Part shown: piece after piece, positions 27,564 to 36,544 of the stretch
Layout: each line of letters starts with the position of its first letter
Numbering within the stretch: the stretch's first letter is position 1
Source: Cohaesibacter sp. ES.047
GTDB lineage: Bacteria > Pseudomonadota > Alphaproteobacteria > Rhizobiales > Cohaesibacteraceae
Assembly (NCBI RefSeq): GCF_900215505.1
Contig: NZ_LT907844.1
Span: 3,674,001-3,738,000 of the forward strand
DNA length: 64,000 bases
Direction of reading: 5' to 3'
The notes under the pieces: model-generated
Database searches by the model: none
What the model saw: the letters and a program-made list of their open reading frames with translations, nothing else
What the model was told of the DNA's origin: nothing
Position numbers and translations under genes: made by a program

Positions 27564-27575
27564 ATAGGAGACGCA

Positions 27576-28202
27576 ATGGCCCGAAAGACCAAGAAACAGG
27601 CGGAGCAGACCTACCACACGCTTCTGGATGCTGCGTCCGAGCTTTTCTACAATCAGGGCTATACGCAGACGACACTCAATGAAATCGCCCGTCACGCTGG
27701 CATGACGCGTGGGGCGGTCTATTGGCATTTTTCAAGCAAGTCCGACATTGTGCAGGCAATCTGGGAGCATCACGCAGAGCCGGTGTTCAATCCGATCAGC
27801 CTCGGACTCAACGAACTGTCAGAGGACAATCCGGCAAAAGACTTTCGGGCTGCAGTATCAAGGTTGCTCAGCCTCATCGCCAGCGATCAGCGCCTGGCCC
27901 GGGCCTTGTTCATACTCATGCACAATATGGAAACATCCGTGAAGGATGGTCAGTTGCTGGACTTTCTGAAACAAGCCCATGCGATGGTCCTGGATACCTT
28001 GCAACAGAGTTTCGATGCGATCAACAGGGCAGGGCAGCTGCGTGATTCCCTGAATACAAAGCACGCATCGCTCAGCTTCTTCTGTCTGCTGCTTGGGGTG
28101 GTCCACCAGTCACTGCTGCCATTTCGCTATCTCGATGTCGGAACGGACGGGCACATCATCATGATTGACTTTCTCGACGGTGCCTTGAAGCCATCCAAAT
28201 GA
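27576..28202 (+). CDS. TetR/AcrR family efflux repressor
   Basis: 208-residue repressor. The N-terminal HTH reads ASELFYNQGYTQTTLNEIARHAGMTRGAVYWHFSSKSDIVQAIWE, very close to AcrR/TtgR/SmeT-type regulators of RND pumps. The C-terminal ligand domain is all-helical. The start at 27576 follows AGGAGA. Divergent placement and a shared palindrome indicate control of the adaptor-pump operon with autoregulation. Confidence 0.92.
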   Translation: MARKTKKQAEQTYHTLLDAASELFYNQGYTQTTLNEIARHAGMTRGAVYWHFSSKSDIVQAIWEHHAEPVFNPISLGLNELSEDNPAKDFRAAVSRLLSLIASDQRLARALFILMHNMETSVKDGQLLDFLKQAHAMVLDTLQQSFDAINRAGQLRDSLNTKHASLSFFCLLLGVVHQSLLPFRYLDVGTDGHIIMIDFLDGALKPSK

Positions 28203-28405
28203 ATTCTTTCTCGCGAACCAATATGGTCGAGGCCCGACCGATCGCAGAAGCCGCCCATCCGGTTCGTTCAGTCACCGCAAGTCAACAAAGATTGGCACAA
28301 AACCACAAGCGCACATCAGCCAAGGGCTTAGGCTCATGTGGAAATGTCAAACACATGACAAAATAGACGTTGCTTCACACCTCCTTGATCTTTAAACACG
28401 ACTGC

Positions 28406-28495
28406 GGAGAGGTGGCCGAGTGGTCGAAGGCGCGCCCCTGCTAAGGGCGTAGGCGGGTAACTGTCTCGAGGGTTCGAATCCCTTCCTCTCCGCCA
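28406..28495 (+). tRNA. tRNA-Ser(GCT)
   Basis: 90-nt class II tRNA. Acceptor GGAGAGG pairs with CCTCTCC, CCA is encoded, the anticodon loop CTGCTAA gives GCT, there is a long variable arm, and the T arm reads GGTTCGAATCC. Its 3' end, from 28482, is repeated at 60876, so this gene is the probable integration site of the island to the right. Confidence 0.95.
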
Positions 28496-28697
28496 TTTTC
28501 TAAGCGATAAATTGAAATTTCTATCGTAAATTCAATCGCTCGATGCGCGAGCTCCCGCAAGATCCTCCAAATTTGCTACACATTTTGCTACACAAACCTA
28601 TGCAAAGGTCTATGGCCCTTTCCACGGTTTTCTTCAATTCTCCATGTTGAGTGGAGCTGACTGAGCGCTTCAACCTGCAAGGGATGCATTCAAGCTA
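28482..28697 (+). repeat. Left att-side repeat (first part), at tRNA-Ser 3' end
   Basis: The tail of tRNA-Ser plus about 200 bp that follow are repeated at 60876-61078 with a few substitutions and a small indel. IS630 copy 1 is inserted at its end; the repeat resumes at 29862. The interval contains no recognisable gene. Confidence 0.85.
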
Positions 28698-28710
28698 ATA
28701 CCAACGGCAT

Positions 28711-29271
28711 TTAATTCTGACCTTCTTGAGCCCATTTTCTCATACCTATTGAATGGATGATGGTTGGGTTGGCGGAGAGGCTCTTCCATGCTTGGCAACC
28801 AGCATCAAGAATGGCGGCATAGTCTTCGAAGACCCGATTGGACAGGAAGGTACCGCGCAGATACTGCCAAATATTCTCAACTGGGTTCAGTTCCGGTGAT
28901 TTGGAAGGCAACAGGAGGATGGTGATATTCTTGGGCACGTTGAGTCTGCTTGTCGTATGCCATCCGGCACGATCCATCAGCACCACGGCATGAGCGCCGC
29001 GCGCCACTGTCCTTGAGACTTCTTCGAGGTGCATTTGCATGGCCTGTGTATTTGCAAAAGGCATCATCAATCCCGCGCCAACGCCACGCGCTGGACATAT
29101 TGCACCGAACAGATAGGCATTTTTATATCGCTGATCGGCTGGCAGACGTGGTCTGGTTCCCTTTTTTGCCCATAGTCGGGCCAGTCCATTCTTCTGACCA
29201 AGCCTAGCCTCATCTTGCCACCAAATCTCGATGGGCTTGTTCTTTGGCAAATGGCCTACATGCGCTGCCAA
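28711..29271 (-). CDS. IS630 transposase, C-terminal frame (DDE part)
   Basis: 186-residue frame containing the DDE endonuclease: IEIWWQDEARLGQKNGL, AVVLMDRAGWHTTSRLNVP and SPELNPVENIWQYLRG provide the D, D and E residues. It is produced by -1 frameshifting from the upstream frame; a separate start at 29271 is not needed. It is identical in the copy at 40 kb apart from the later IS256 insertion there. Confidence 0.85.
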   Translation of the reverse strand: MAAHVGHLPKNKPIEIWWQDEARLGQKNGLARLWAKKGTRPRLPADQRYKNAYLFGAICPARGVGAGLMMPFANTQAMQMHLEEVSRTVARGAHAVVLMDRAGWHTTSRLNVPKNITILLLPSKSPELNPVENIWQYLRGTFLSNRVFEDYAAILDAGCQAWKSLSANPTIIHSIGMRKWAQEGQN

Positions 29272-29777
29272 CGTTGCGGAGAAGTTTTTTTGAAAGCATC
29301 AATGACTTCAGGCTTTTGTTCTGGATGTTGAGGTCGACCAGATATGCGCACATACCCCATGCGGCGCAAAAGATCCCGTACTCCACGTTCCTTGTAGGAG
29401 ACCCCAAACCGCTCTTGGATCACACGCACCAGATCCTGGCTACGCCAGACAGAGACGCCGTCCTTCTCAGGATCAGGACCGGTTTCAACGATAGCAACAA
29501 ACTCTTCGAGCTGTTCTGGGCTCAAGCGCATGGGAGCGCCGGTTGCTTTGATGTCGACAAGACCATCGGTGCCTTGCTCATTGAAGCGAAGAACCCAATC
29601 TCGCAAAGTCTGGCGGTCCATACCGCCGACTTTGGCGGCATCAGCACGGTTCATGCCGTCATAGACAGCCGCAATGGCCAGTAGGCGGCGGCTCTGTTTG
29701 GCATTGCGGCATCCTTTGGCAAGACGGCGCAAACTATCGGCGTCAAAAGCATCGCTAAGAATCAAAGCGGCAGACAT
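29256..29777 (-). CDS. IS630 transposase, N-terminal frame (HTH part)
   Basis: 173-residue frame with the IS630 helix-turn-helix: RLAKGCRNAKQSRRLLAIAAVYDGMNRADAAKVGGMDRQTLRDWV, and WSQ-like LVRVIQERFGVSYKERGVRDLLRRMGYVR. Start at ATG 29777. A run of seven A bases in the codons for FKKT near the end is a slippery site that shifts ribosomes -1 into the DDE frame. Confidence 0.85.
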   Translation of the reverse strand: MSAALILSDAFDADSLRRLAKGCRNAKQSRRLLAIAAVYDGMNRADAAKVGGMDRQTLRDWVLRFNEQGTDGLVDIKATGAPMRLSPEQLEEFVAIVETGPDPEKDGVSVWRSQDLVRVIQERFGVSYKERGVRDLLRRMGYVRISGRPQHPEQKPEVIDAFKKTSPQRWQRM

Positions 29778-29861
29778 GGCAAAATCTCCTTTGCCATGTT
29801 GAATCACGCCAGTGCTAAAAATGGAATCCCTAAAGAGTCAGAACTTCACGCCCTTGGTATA

Positions 29862-29968
29862 AGTAGCTCGGCATTGGTCGATTTACATGAATTGCAGCAT
29901 GCGATTATGCGCCTGCTTTACAGCAGGTCTGTTCCGGGCGGGAAGTTGCCCTTCGCTGCAAGGGCGAA
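29862..29968 (+). repeat. Left att-side repeat (second part)
   Basis: Continuation of the repeat after IS630: it matches 61079-61160 almost exactly (from AGCTCGGCATTGGTCG to TTCCGGGCGG) and then diverges. IS481 follows directly. Confidence 0.8.
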
Positions 29969-29980
29969 CCACACTCAAGC

Positions 29981-30946
29981 CTAACTGTTCGGTCCCGGGA
30001 TTTGATGGATCGGATTCATTTTGAATCTTTCCGGATCCTCTGTCCACTTTTTGCAGATAAATTCGTATGGGGTCAGGCCCCTTAGCGTCTTCAATCGTCT
30101 AGCGAAGTTGTAGGCATCTATGAAAACAGCCAGATGCTTCTGGAGTTGCTCGTGATCGTCGTAATGGAACCGTTTGACGGTGGCATCCTTAATAGTCCGG
30201 TTCATCCTCTCGACCTGACCGTTGGTCCATGGGTGCTTCACTTTTGTCAGGCGGTGTTCAATGCCGTTTCCAGTGCAGACCCGGTCAAAGATGTGCTGGA
30301 ACTCATGGAGATCGCGAGACCGATTGGTGAACTGGATGCCATTGTCGGTCAGAACAGTATGGATGGTATAGGGCACAGTGGCGACCAGATTGCGCAGGAA
30401 CTGTGCAGCATTCATCTTTCCTGCCTTGGTATAGAGTTCAACGAAGGCATACTTGGAAGTCCGGTCAATAGCCACAAAGAGATAGAGCTTGCCTTCAGCT
30501 GTCTGTACCTGGGCAATATCGATATGGAAATAGCCGATCGGATAGCTCTTGAAACGCTTCTTTGGCTGCTTGTCGCCTTCGACACTCGGTAGTCGCGAAA
30601 CTCCGTGTCGTTGCAGGCATCTGTGCAGTGAAGAGCGCGTCAGATGCGGGATTGTCGGCTGGAGTGCATAAAGGCAGTCGTCGAGAGGCAACAAGGTATG
30701 CCTGCGGAAGGCGACAATGGTCGCTTCTTCTTGCCGCGAAAGCACAGTCGAACGTGGCTCCTTCGGTCCGGTTCTTAAGTCCGCTTGTGAGGTGCGCGTC
30801 TTCCACTTGACGACCGTTTTCTGATTGATGCCGTATCGCTTGGAAAGCACTCTCAGGCTCTCTTGACTATTTTGTATTGCTCGACGGACTGCCTCTGTCG
30901 TCGTGGCGCTGCCGTGTAGAACTTGGCCCATAGTGCTTCCCTCCAT
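29981..30946 (-). CDS. IS481-family transposase
   Basis: 321-residue DDE transposase. N-terminal HTH (RYGINQKTVVKWKTR) and integrase core: YFHIDIAQVQTAEGKLYLFVAIDRTSKYAFVELY, TVLTDNGIQFTNRS and GIEHRLTKVKHPWTNGQVERMNRTIKDATVKRFHY. The ending NPIHQIPGPNS resembles family members that end IHQIPGLN. It appears intact and so possibly active. Confidence 0.92.
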   Translation of the reverse strand: MEGSTMGQVLHGSATTTEAVRRAIQNSQESLRVLSKRYGINQKTVVKWKTRTSQADLRTGPKEPRSTVLSRQEEATIVAFRRHTLLPLDDCLYALQPTIPHLTRSSLHRCLQRHGVSRLPSVEGDKQPKKRFKSYPIGYFHIDIAQVQTAEGKLYLFVAIDRTSKYAFVELYTKAGKMNAAQFLRNLVATVPYTIHTVLTDNGIQFTNRSRDLHEFQHIFDRVCTGNGIEHRLTKVKHPWTNGQVERMNRTIKDATVKRFHYDDHEQLQKHLAVFIDAYNFARRLKTLRGLTPYEFICKKWTEDPERFKMNPIHQIPGPNS

Positions 30947-31056
30947 TCAAATGAGAAAGGTGCACCATCAAAGCATGGGATCAAACACCTAACCTCTAAG
31001 CAGACCTTGCATAGCGGCCGAATTTCCTTAAATTGCTTGAGTGTTCCGATCCATCA
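29981..31056 (-). mobile_element. IS481-family insertion sequence
   Basis: Transposase gene with inverted ends TGATGGATCGGA at 30003-30014 and 31045-31056. The transposase stop lies 20 nt outside the left inverted repeat, so the exact left end is uncertain. No target duplication was recognised. Confidence 0.75.
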
Positions 31057-31139
31057 GTTTTTTTGAACGACTATTCAGTTCTTTCTGCTATTGCTCAATT
31101 TATTTGCCCAAACGTCACCATTGAACCTTCGGAAAAATT

Positions 31140-32912
31140 ATGTTCCCAAACTTCATTCATGATTTGCCGCTCCCAGACGACAGTATTTCACCGAAGCTAA
31201 AGGCGCTGCTCACACCAATCGGCTTAGACTCATTTGAGCGCCCCGAAATATCATCGCGCTATGAGCATGATCAATACGGCCCACATTACGAATACATACA
31301 CATGATTTTGGCCTTAACAGATGGGCCCGATACGATTTCATTGGACGACTTCCATGAAACGTCTGACGGTGTCGTGAACTTTTCAACTCCTATTGTTGAT
31401 GAATGTGGCGGGCTGGTTGATCCTGCGCCAAACATATCGGGCTATGATTAAGTCGTAGCATCTTGCGGAAATGGGGCATTCTATACCTATAATTTAGCTG
31501 AAAAGGTATGGATGACACTCGGCTTGTCACCCCGATGTGTCGGCGGAAACGACCAAAAAATCATATATGATGACTTGGCCCTTCCCGAATTTAGTGTGGC
31601 CGAAGGGGAGGTTTCTAGTTCGTATCATTTTAGTTCTAGCAGAAACATCAGTTGGCGAATGTCCAATGAATATCTTAGGAATTACCTTTGGATGCGTGGA
31701 AAATACGGAACGAGAGTGTTTTTCTATGAAGCTAACATCACTGACACTCCAGACATAACGACACTGCTGGGGGCGAAAACACACATAAATTTCAAGCCTG
31801 ACGGTGGATGGTATGATCTATGCATTCGGCGCATCAATGGCAAGATTTTGGTTCAGCTTTGGGCTGTAGTTTGTTCCATTTCTCCCGAGAAATGCCAATT
31901 ACAATCGGCGGATAGCTTGACTTGGCCCGGTGTGAGTGGGGTGATGAATCATCAACGTGCTAATGCACTGGTAGATCCTTCAATCATATACCTCGACGAC
32001 CGCTTTCTGGAGCGCTATGAACAGAACAGCTTTTACGAGACCACTCCTTTTGAAGACAATGGCAGTTGGACATGCAATCCATCTTACTCTGGGCAATGGT
32101 CCTTCACTGATTGCCGCCGCATAGGACGAAACTTGATAAAGGTTCGCCTCCGTGAATTGTACAAAGGCAAGCCGGATAGAGAAATAGTTTGGGCGCACTC
32201 GCATACTGTTGCTCTAGGGGGTGTCGATCAAACTGACTTGGAAGAAGAGCATATCGTTGCAAAAGTCCAGCGCTTTCTTGATACGCTTCTGGACCTGGCA
32301 GATGGACTCGCATGGTTAGCGGGGGAGTTGGGGAGCGACGGTCTATCCTCCGAAGAGTTGATTGGTATATCCCGTGAAGAGCTACGCGCTGAGCGGTGGT
32401 TGCCATATCCTAAACTTAGCCGTCTTGCTCAGGTTGCGCCTCTTGACATGACCGAGCAACAGTTTCTCTCACGATGTAAAGAAATTCATGAGTTATGGCA
32501 AAAACTTCCCAATGGCGTCGTTAGAAAAGTTATCGATCAAGCCGGTCATGACAGCAAAAAATACAAGAGCTTCGGCAGTCTAAAACTTCTACAGGTTCTG
32601 ACGAATGTTCTTGAGAGGCTTAATAGCAACCGCGAGACAGTCTCTAGCTTTGATGCCGGACATCAAGACGCTGAGGTGACCGGTCGAGATTCTCGACTGG
32701 CTCCGCTGTTTCTGACCGCTGACCTCCGGAATGCTGACGCCCATATTGGTGGATCAATTTCGCAAACACTTAGCGATCTGGGGTTTGATATGTCTCAGAC
32801 CAATTCAGGCTACGGAAGAGCACTAGACTATGTCTTTGATCAGAATATTGCATCTTTCGCACATGTAACGTCAGAGATTGATACGGGCCTGTCGCAAACT
32901 TTTTTGGCATAG
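31140..32912 (+). pseudogene. Nonsense-interrupted gene with C-terminal HEPN-like motif
   Basis: Two frames, 31140-31451 (103 codons) and 31512-32912 (466 codons), lie in the same reading frame, separated by one TAA (31449-31451) and 20 open codons (VVASCGNGAFYTYNLAEKVW). The simplest reading is one ~590-residue protein with a single premature stop. No known domain is recognised in the N-terminal two thirds. Near the end, LRNADAHIGG fits the Rx4H motif of HEPN ribonucleases, with helical sequence on both sides. It stands alone between IS481 and IS256, has lower GC than the neighbours, and could be a decayed defence gene. The second frame might still start at ATG 31512. Function is inference. 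Confidence 0.55.
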
Positions 32913-32950
32913 AATTTCATTCCAGTTCTTTGCTTTTTGCGGTCGAATGC

Positions 32951-34267
32951 GGGACTATGGAGAATTTTGTGCCCTGGCGTGGTAACTCTAATATGAGGAG
33001 ACCCACGTATGAGCATCGACAAAGCCCTTTTGGATCATCTGATGGAAGGCCGCAAAGCGGGCGATCTGTTCGGAGAGGACGGGATTCTGCAAGAACTGAC
33101 CAAGGCGCTGGCCGAACGAGCCCTGAGCGCCGAACTGGACGAGCATCTGACCGAAGAACGCGCCGATGCGCCGCCTGAAGGCGCGAACCAGGCGCTAAAT
33201 CGTCGCAATGGCCGCAGCCAGAAGACGGTGACCACCGACAGCGGGAAGGTCATTCTCGACATTCCCCGTGACCGCAACGGCAGCTTTGATCCTCTGCTGA
33301 TCGCCAAGTATCAGCGCCGCTTTCCCGAGTTCGACACCAAGATCATCAGCATGTACGCGCGCGGGATGACGACCCGCGAGATCCAGGGGCATATCGAGGA
33401 TATCTATGGTATAGAGGCGTCCCCGAGCCTGATTTCGGCGATCACCGATGCCGTGATGGAGGAAGTGACCGCCTGGCAGAACCGCCCGCTGGAACCGTGT
33501 TATCCGATTGTGTTCATGGACGCGATCCGGGTCAAGATCCGCACCGACGGCGTGGTTCTGAACAAGGCGGTTTTTGTGGCCCTGGCTGTTCTCCCGGACG
33601 GCACCCGCGACGTTCTGGGGCTTTGGTTCCAGGCCAATGAGGGTGCCAAGTTCTGGGCTAAAGTTCTCAGCGATCTGCGCAACCGTGGCGTTCAGGACAT
33701 TCTCATCGCCGTCGTGGACGGTCTGAAGGGCTTCCCCCAGGCCATCGAGGCAGCCTTTCCTCAGACCCAGGTCCAGACCTGTATCGTGCATCTGCTGCGC
33801 CATTCCATGAGCTTTGCCAGCTACAAGGATCGCAAGGCCGTCGCAGCGGCTCTTAAGGCTGTCTACACCGCTGTGGACGCCACAGCCGCGGAGGCGGCGC
33901 TGGCGGAGTTCGAAAACAGCGACCTTGCCGCCAAATACCCGGCAATCGCACCGAGTTGGCGCCGGACTTGGAACGAGGTGATCCCGTTCCTTGACTATCC
34001 GCCCCAAGTGCGCAGGCTGATCTACACCACGAACGCCATTGAAGCACTGAACTCGAAAATCCGCCGGGCCGTTCGCTCCCGCGGGCATTTCCCCAGTGAC
34101 GAGGCAGCTGCGAAATTGATTTATCTCGCGCTAAATGCTACCTCTGTGGAATGGAAACGCTCCGTGCGCGAATGGCACTCAGTGAAAAGCCAGTTCGCAA
34201 TAATGTTCGAAGATCGTTTCCAAATGGCGTAATTAATGCGCCAGGGCACAAAATTCTCCATAGCCCC
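32951..34267 (+). mobile_element. IS256-family insertion sequence, copy 1
   Basis: 1317-bp element with inverted ends GGGACTATGGAGAATTTTGT and GGGGCTATGGAGAATTTTGT. The flanks (GTCGAATGC and ATTGGGTGA) do not share a target duplication, unlike copy 2, which points to a deletion or recombination next to it. The encoded protein is the same as in copy 2. Confidence 0.9.
33009..34232 (+). CDS. IS256-family transposase (copy 1)
   Basis: 407-residue Mutator/IS256 transposase: KAGDLFGEDGILQELTKALAERALSAELDEHL at the start, FPEFDTKIISMYARGMTTREI, PIVFMDAIRVKIR (first D), LIAVVDGLKGFPQAI (second D), CIVHLLRHSM and YTTNAIEALNSKIRRAVRSRG with the C-terminal Glu. Complete and apparently functional. Confidence 0.95.
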   Translation: MSIDKALLDHLMEGRKAGDLFGEDGILQELTKALAERALSAELDEHLTEERADAPPEGANQALNRRNGRSQKTVTTDSGKVILDIPRDRNGSFDPLLIAKYQRRFPEFDTKIISMYARGMTTREIQGHIEDIYGIEASPSLISAITDAVMEEVTAWQNRPLEPCYPIVFMDAIRVKIRTDGVVLNKAVFVALAVLPDGTRDVLGLWFQANEGAKFWAKVLSDLRNRGVQDILIAVVDGLKGFPQAIEAAFPQTQVQTCIVHLLRHSMSFASYKDRKAVAAALKAVYTAVDATAAEAALAEFENSDLAAKYPAIAPSWRRTWNEVIPFLDYPPQVRRLIYTTNAIEALNSKIRRAVRSRGHFPSDEAAAKLIYLALNATSVEWKRSVREWHSVKSQFAIMFEDRFQMA

Positions 34268-34380
34268 ATTGGGTGATCCGGGAAGACTGAAATAACGCAA
34301 CGATCCACAAGCAAGGAGATCTGCCGCGTGTATCTAACGTCTACGGGCAAAGTGTCCCGGTGTATCGCTGTTCGCTTCCT

Positions 34381-34530
34381 TCCAACGGGCACTTTTCAAT
34401 TCCAGAGACGTTGACAGTGTTGCTCCGTAACTTCTGGCGAACAATGACCGCGCCTTCCTTGCTGATCCCGTAAACCTGAAAAACACTCTTGGCTATATCA
34501 AGTCCAATTGTGGTAGCTCACTTCATGAAC
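34381..34530 (-). pseudogene. IS110-family transposase N-terminal remnant
   Basis: Minus-strand translation reads TTIGLDIAKSVFQVYGISKEG then AVIVRQKLRSNTV, the typical start of an IS110 DEDD transposase. A stop follows directly after the possible ATG and the rest of the gene is absent. The remainder of 34268-34548 shows no gene. Confidence 0.7.
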
Positions 34531-34548
34531 GGCTTTCCTTCCGGCAGA

Positions 34549-35526
34549 TTATCGGTTTCGAACCCTGAGCTCTTCCAGTCCTTCCTGCCAGCCGACGATC
34601 GGTAGATAGCCGAGCTCCTGTTTAGTCTTGGAGATATCGAGCGTGATCTCAACAGCACTCGTCGCATATTCCTGAAAACTCAGAGGTCCGCGCAGCCGGC
34701 CTCCAGACAGACGATAGAGACCATCGCCCACACGCGCAATCAGGCGCAGAATGGGGCGCGGGACTGATTTGTTGGGGGGCGAAATCCCCTGCGTTGCCAG
34801 CAGGCCCGTCACAGTTTCCCGAAATGATCGGGCCGGACCGTCGGAGATATGATAGATTTCACCGGCTCGCCCATTGGTTAGTGCCAAGTCTACCGCATGG
34901 CACAGATTGCCCACATGGGTCGTGGAGCAAAGATAATGTCCTCCGGAGATCCAGGCGAACTGTCCGTTTCGCACCATGGCCGCCAGCGTCGGCAGTGCCG
35001 TGGTGTCGTCGCGCCCCCAGATCATGCGGGGACGAAGGGCAATGACGGCCATGGTGTCACTGTTGCGATTCAGTGCGATCCGCTCTGCTTCGGCCTTGCC
35101 GCAAGAGTAGGCACCGGCGGGACGGCGGGGAAGGGGATGGTGTTCATCGACATTCCTCAGTGGGTGGCCATCCTGCAACACGGAATCCGAACTGATGTGA
35201 ACCAGGCGTCGGATTCCCGCATCTGAGGCTGCGGCAATGACGGCCTCGGCACCACGGGCATTTTGTTCATAAGCGTTCCGACCAGATCCATGGTCGAGGT
35301 TGGCGGCCGCGTGAACCAATTCTGTGGCTCCGGTCATCAGCGGTGAAAGGTCGTCGCGCAGCAGGTCACCCCGAACCACGTTGGCTCCCAATCCGGCTAT
35401 CAGCTCTGCGCTTTGGTCGCTGCGCGCGAGGCCAGTTACCTGATGTCCGCCATTCTTGAAATGTCGAATGAGGTTTCGCCCTACATAGCCGTTCGCGCCG
35501 GTGAGAAAGATATGACGTTTAGTCAT
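34549..35526 (-). CDS. NAD(P)-dependent epimerase/dehydratase (extended SDR)
   Basis: 325-residue extended short-chain dehydrogenase. Cofactor motif FLTGANGYVGRNLI (TGxxGxxG) near residue 7, HAAANLD, VHISSDSV, active-site YSCGK (YxxxK) near 142 and RPRMIWG. It resembles 3-beta-HSD/dihydroflavonol reductase-like members; the substrate is unknown. Its start overlaps the end of the TetR gene by 8 nt, so the two form an operon under the repressor. Confidence 0.85.
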   Translation of the reverse strand: MTKRHIFLTGANGYVGRNLIRHFKNGGHQVTGLARSDQSAELIAGLGANVVRGDLLRDDLSPLMTGATELVHAAANLDHGSGRNAYEQNARGAEAVIAAASDAGIRRLVHISSDSVLQDGHPLRNVDEHHPLPRRPAGAYSCGKAEAERIALNRNSDTMAVIALRPRMIWGRDDTTALPTLAAMVRNGQFAWISGGHYLCSTTHVGNLCHAVDLALTNGRAGEIYHISDGPARSFRETVTGLLATQGISPPNKSVPRPILRLIARVGDGLYRLSGGRLRGPLSFQEYATSAVEITLDISKTKQELGYLPIVGWQEGLEELRVRNR

Positions 35527-36091
35527 TTGAGCTCTCCCCGGTGAGTGTCCTTTTTCGGACCAGCGTTTCTATGTCTTCGAGGATTTCGGTGCGTTCGGTC
35601 TCGCTCCATTCAACCAACCCCATGTGCTGCTGGAACTTGAGGCCTTCCAGAGCAAGCCAGGCGAGACGTGTGGTGCGGGCATCGGCTGCGGCTTCAATTA
35701 CCGTCTCGCGCAGATTTGTCTGGTTGGAACGGAACACGCTGCGAAGCGCTTCATCCTGCATCAGCGCAGAGATCAGTCCGAGGACGGCGGCGTTGCCTTC
35801 ATTGCCCCACAGCGTTCGCTTGGTGGCCTCCACCCTGCCGAGCAACGGCGCGTCCTCTTGTCCCGCGAATTCTGCTTCGCAACGCGCATTGAACGCATTA
35901 TCAGCCTTGATCGTCCGTGCGACGAGGGCAGCCAGAAGATCCCGTTTGCTGGTGTGCTCGTAAAGAACAGTCGCCTTGGAAACCCCCGCCTCTTTCGCAA
36001 CGGCGCCCAGCGTCAGAACACCATCGCGGGCGATCACACGTTCCACGGCATCAAGAATATTTTCCTGATCATGCATGCGAGGACGGGGCAT
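35519..36091 (-). CDS. TetR family repressor
   Basis: 190-residue regulator. HTH: ILDAVERVIARDGVLTLGAVAKEAGVSKATVLYEHTSKRDLLAALV. C-terminal TetR_C-like domain with LISALMQDEALRSVFRSNQTNLR. ATG 36091 is preceded by AAGGAGAG. A palindromic operator candidate lies 20 bp upstream, so it probably represses itself and the downstream epimerase. Confidence 0.9.
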   Translation of the reverse strand: MPRPRMHDQENILDAVERVIARDGVLTLGAVAKEAGVSKATVLYEHTSKRDLLAALVARTIKADNAFNARCEAEFAGQEDAPLLGRVEATKRTLWGNEGNAAVLGLISALMQDEALRSVFRSNQTNLRETVIEAAADARTTRLAWLALEGLKFQQHMGLVEWSETERTEILEDIETLVRKRTLTGESSND

Positions 36092-36110
36092 AATGCTCTC
36101 CTTATTTATT

Positions 36111-36125
36111 ACCGACCGTTCGGAT
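36111..36125. promoter_or_regulatory. TetR-type operator candidate
   Basis: ACCGACCGTTCGGAT contains the inverted half-sites CCGA/TCGG and resembles operators common to self-regulating TetR repressors. It sits in the promoter region of the TetR-epimerase operon. Confidence 0.55.
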
Positions 36126-36194
36126 ATAAACGTGGAGTAATCAACTGTCAAGGCGCTGGCCCTCCGGCGGCACTGCCGGAGGAGACTTGATGCT

Positions 36195-36484
36195 CTATCT
36201 TCCGAGATAGTTTGCGAGCTCGTCCGGTGTTCCCTTCGGGAAGGCCTCCCTCAAATGGTCGAGGAAGGCAGACACGCGGGCGCTCAGCAGCCGGCGCGTC
36301 GGGTAGAGCGTCCACAATGAGATCTCCGATCCTTCGACATCGCCCCAATGGACCAGCGTGCCATCGGCGATGTCAGGACTGACGAGGGATATCGGCAGGC
36401 GCGCAGCCCCCACTCCCATCCTGACCGCATCGCGCACCATGACGTGTGATGCCAGATTGAGGATCGGATTGACGGAGACACTCG
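36195..36484 (-). pseudogene. LysR regulator fragment (C-terminal effector domain)
   Basis: About 95 codons matching the end of a LysR substrate-binding domain: VNPILNLASHVMVRDAVRMGVGAARLPISLV, then IADGTLVHWGDVEGSEISLWTLYPTRRLLSARVSAFLDHLREAF. The N-terminal HTH and most of the effector domain are missing upstream; sequence before 36485 belongs to something else. Confidence 0.8.
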
Positions 36485-36544
36485 CTGGGCCTGTCCTTGC
36501 CGTCCATCGTAATACTCATCGCTATTTTCCTCACTTATAGCATG

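Larger units (their letters stand above)
28698..29859 (-). mobile_element. IS630-family insertion sequence, copy 1
   Basis: Element of about 1.16 kb bounded by imperfect inverted ends TACCAACGGC / TACCAAGGGC, with TA on both sides (28696-28697 and 29860-29861). It carries two overlapping transposase frames. It interrupts the left copy of the ~280-bp direct repeat: the sequences on either side are contiguous in the right copy at 61078-61081. Confidence 0.88.

Noticed and set aside
33195-34088. 297-codon frames antisense to the IS256 transposase (also at 40436-41329)
   Set aside because: Mirror frames of the transposase in both copies; no independent support.
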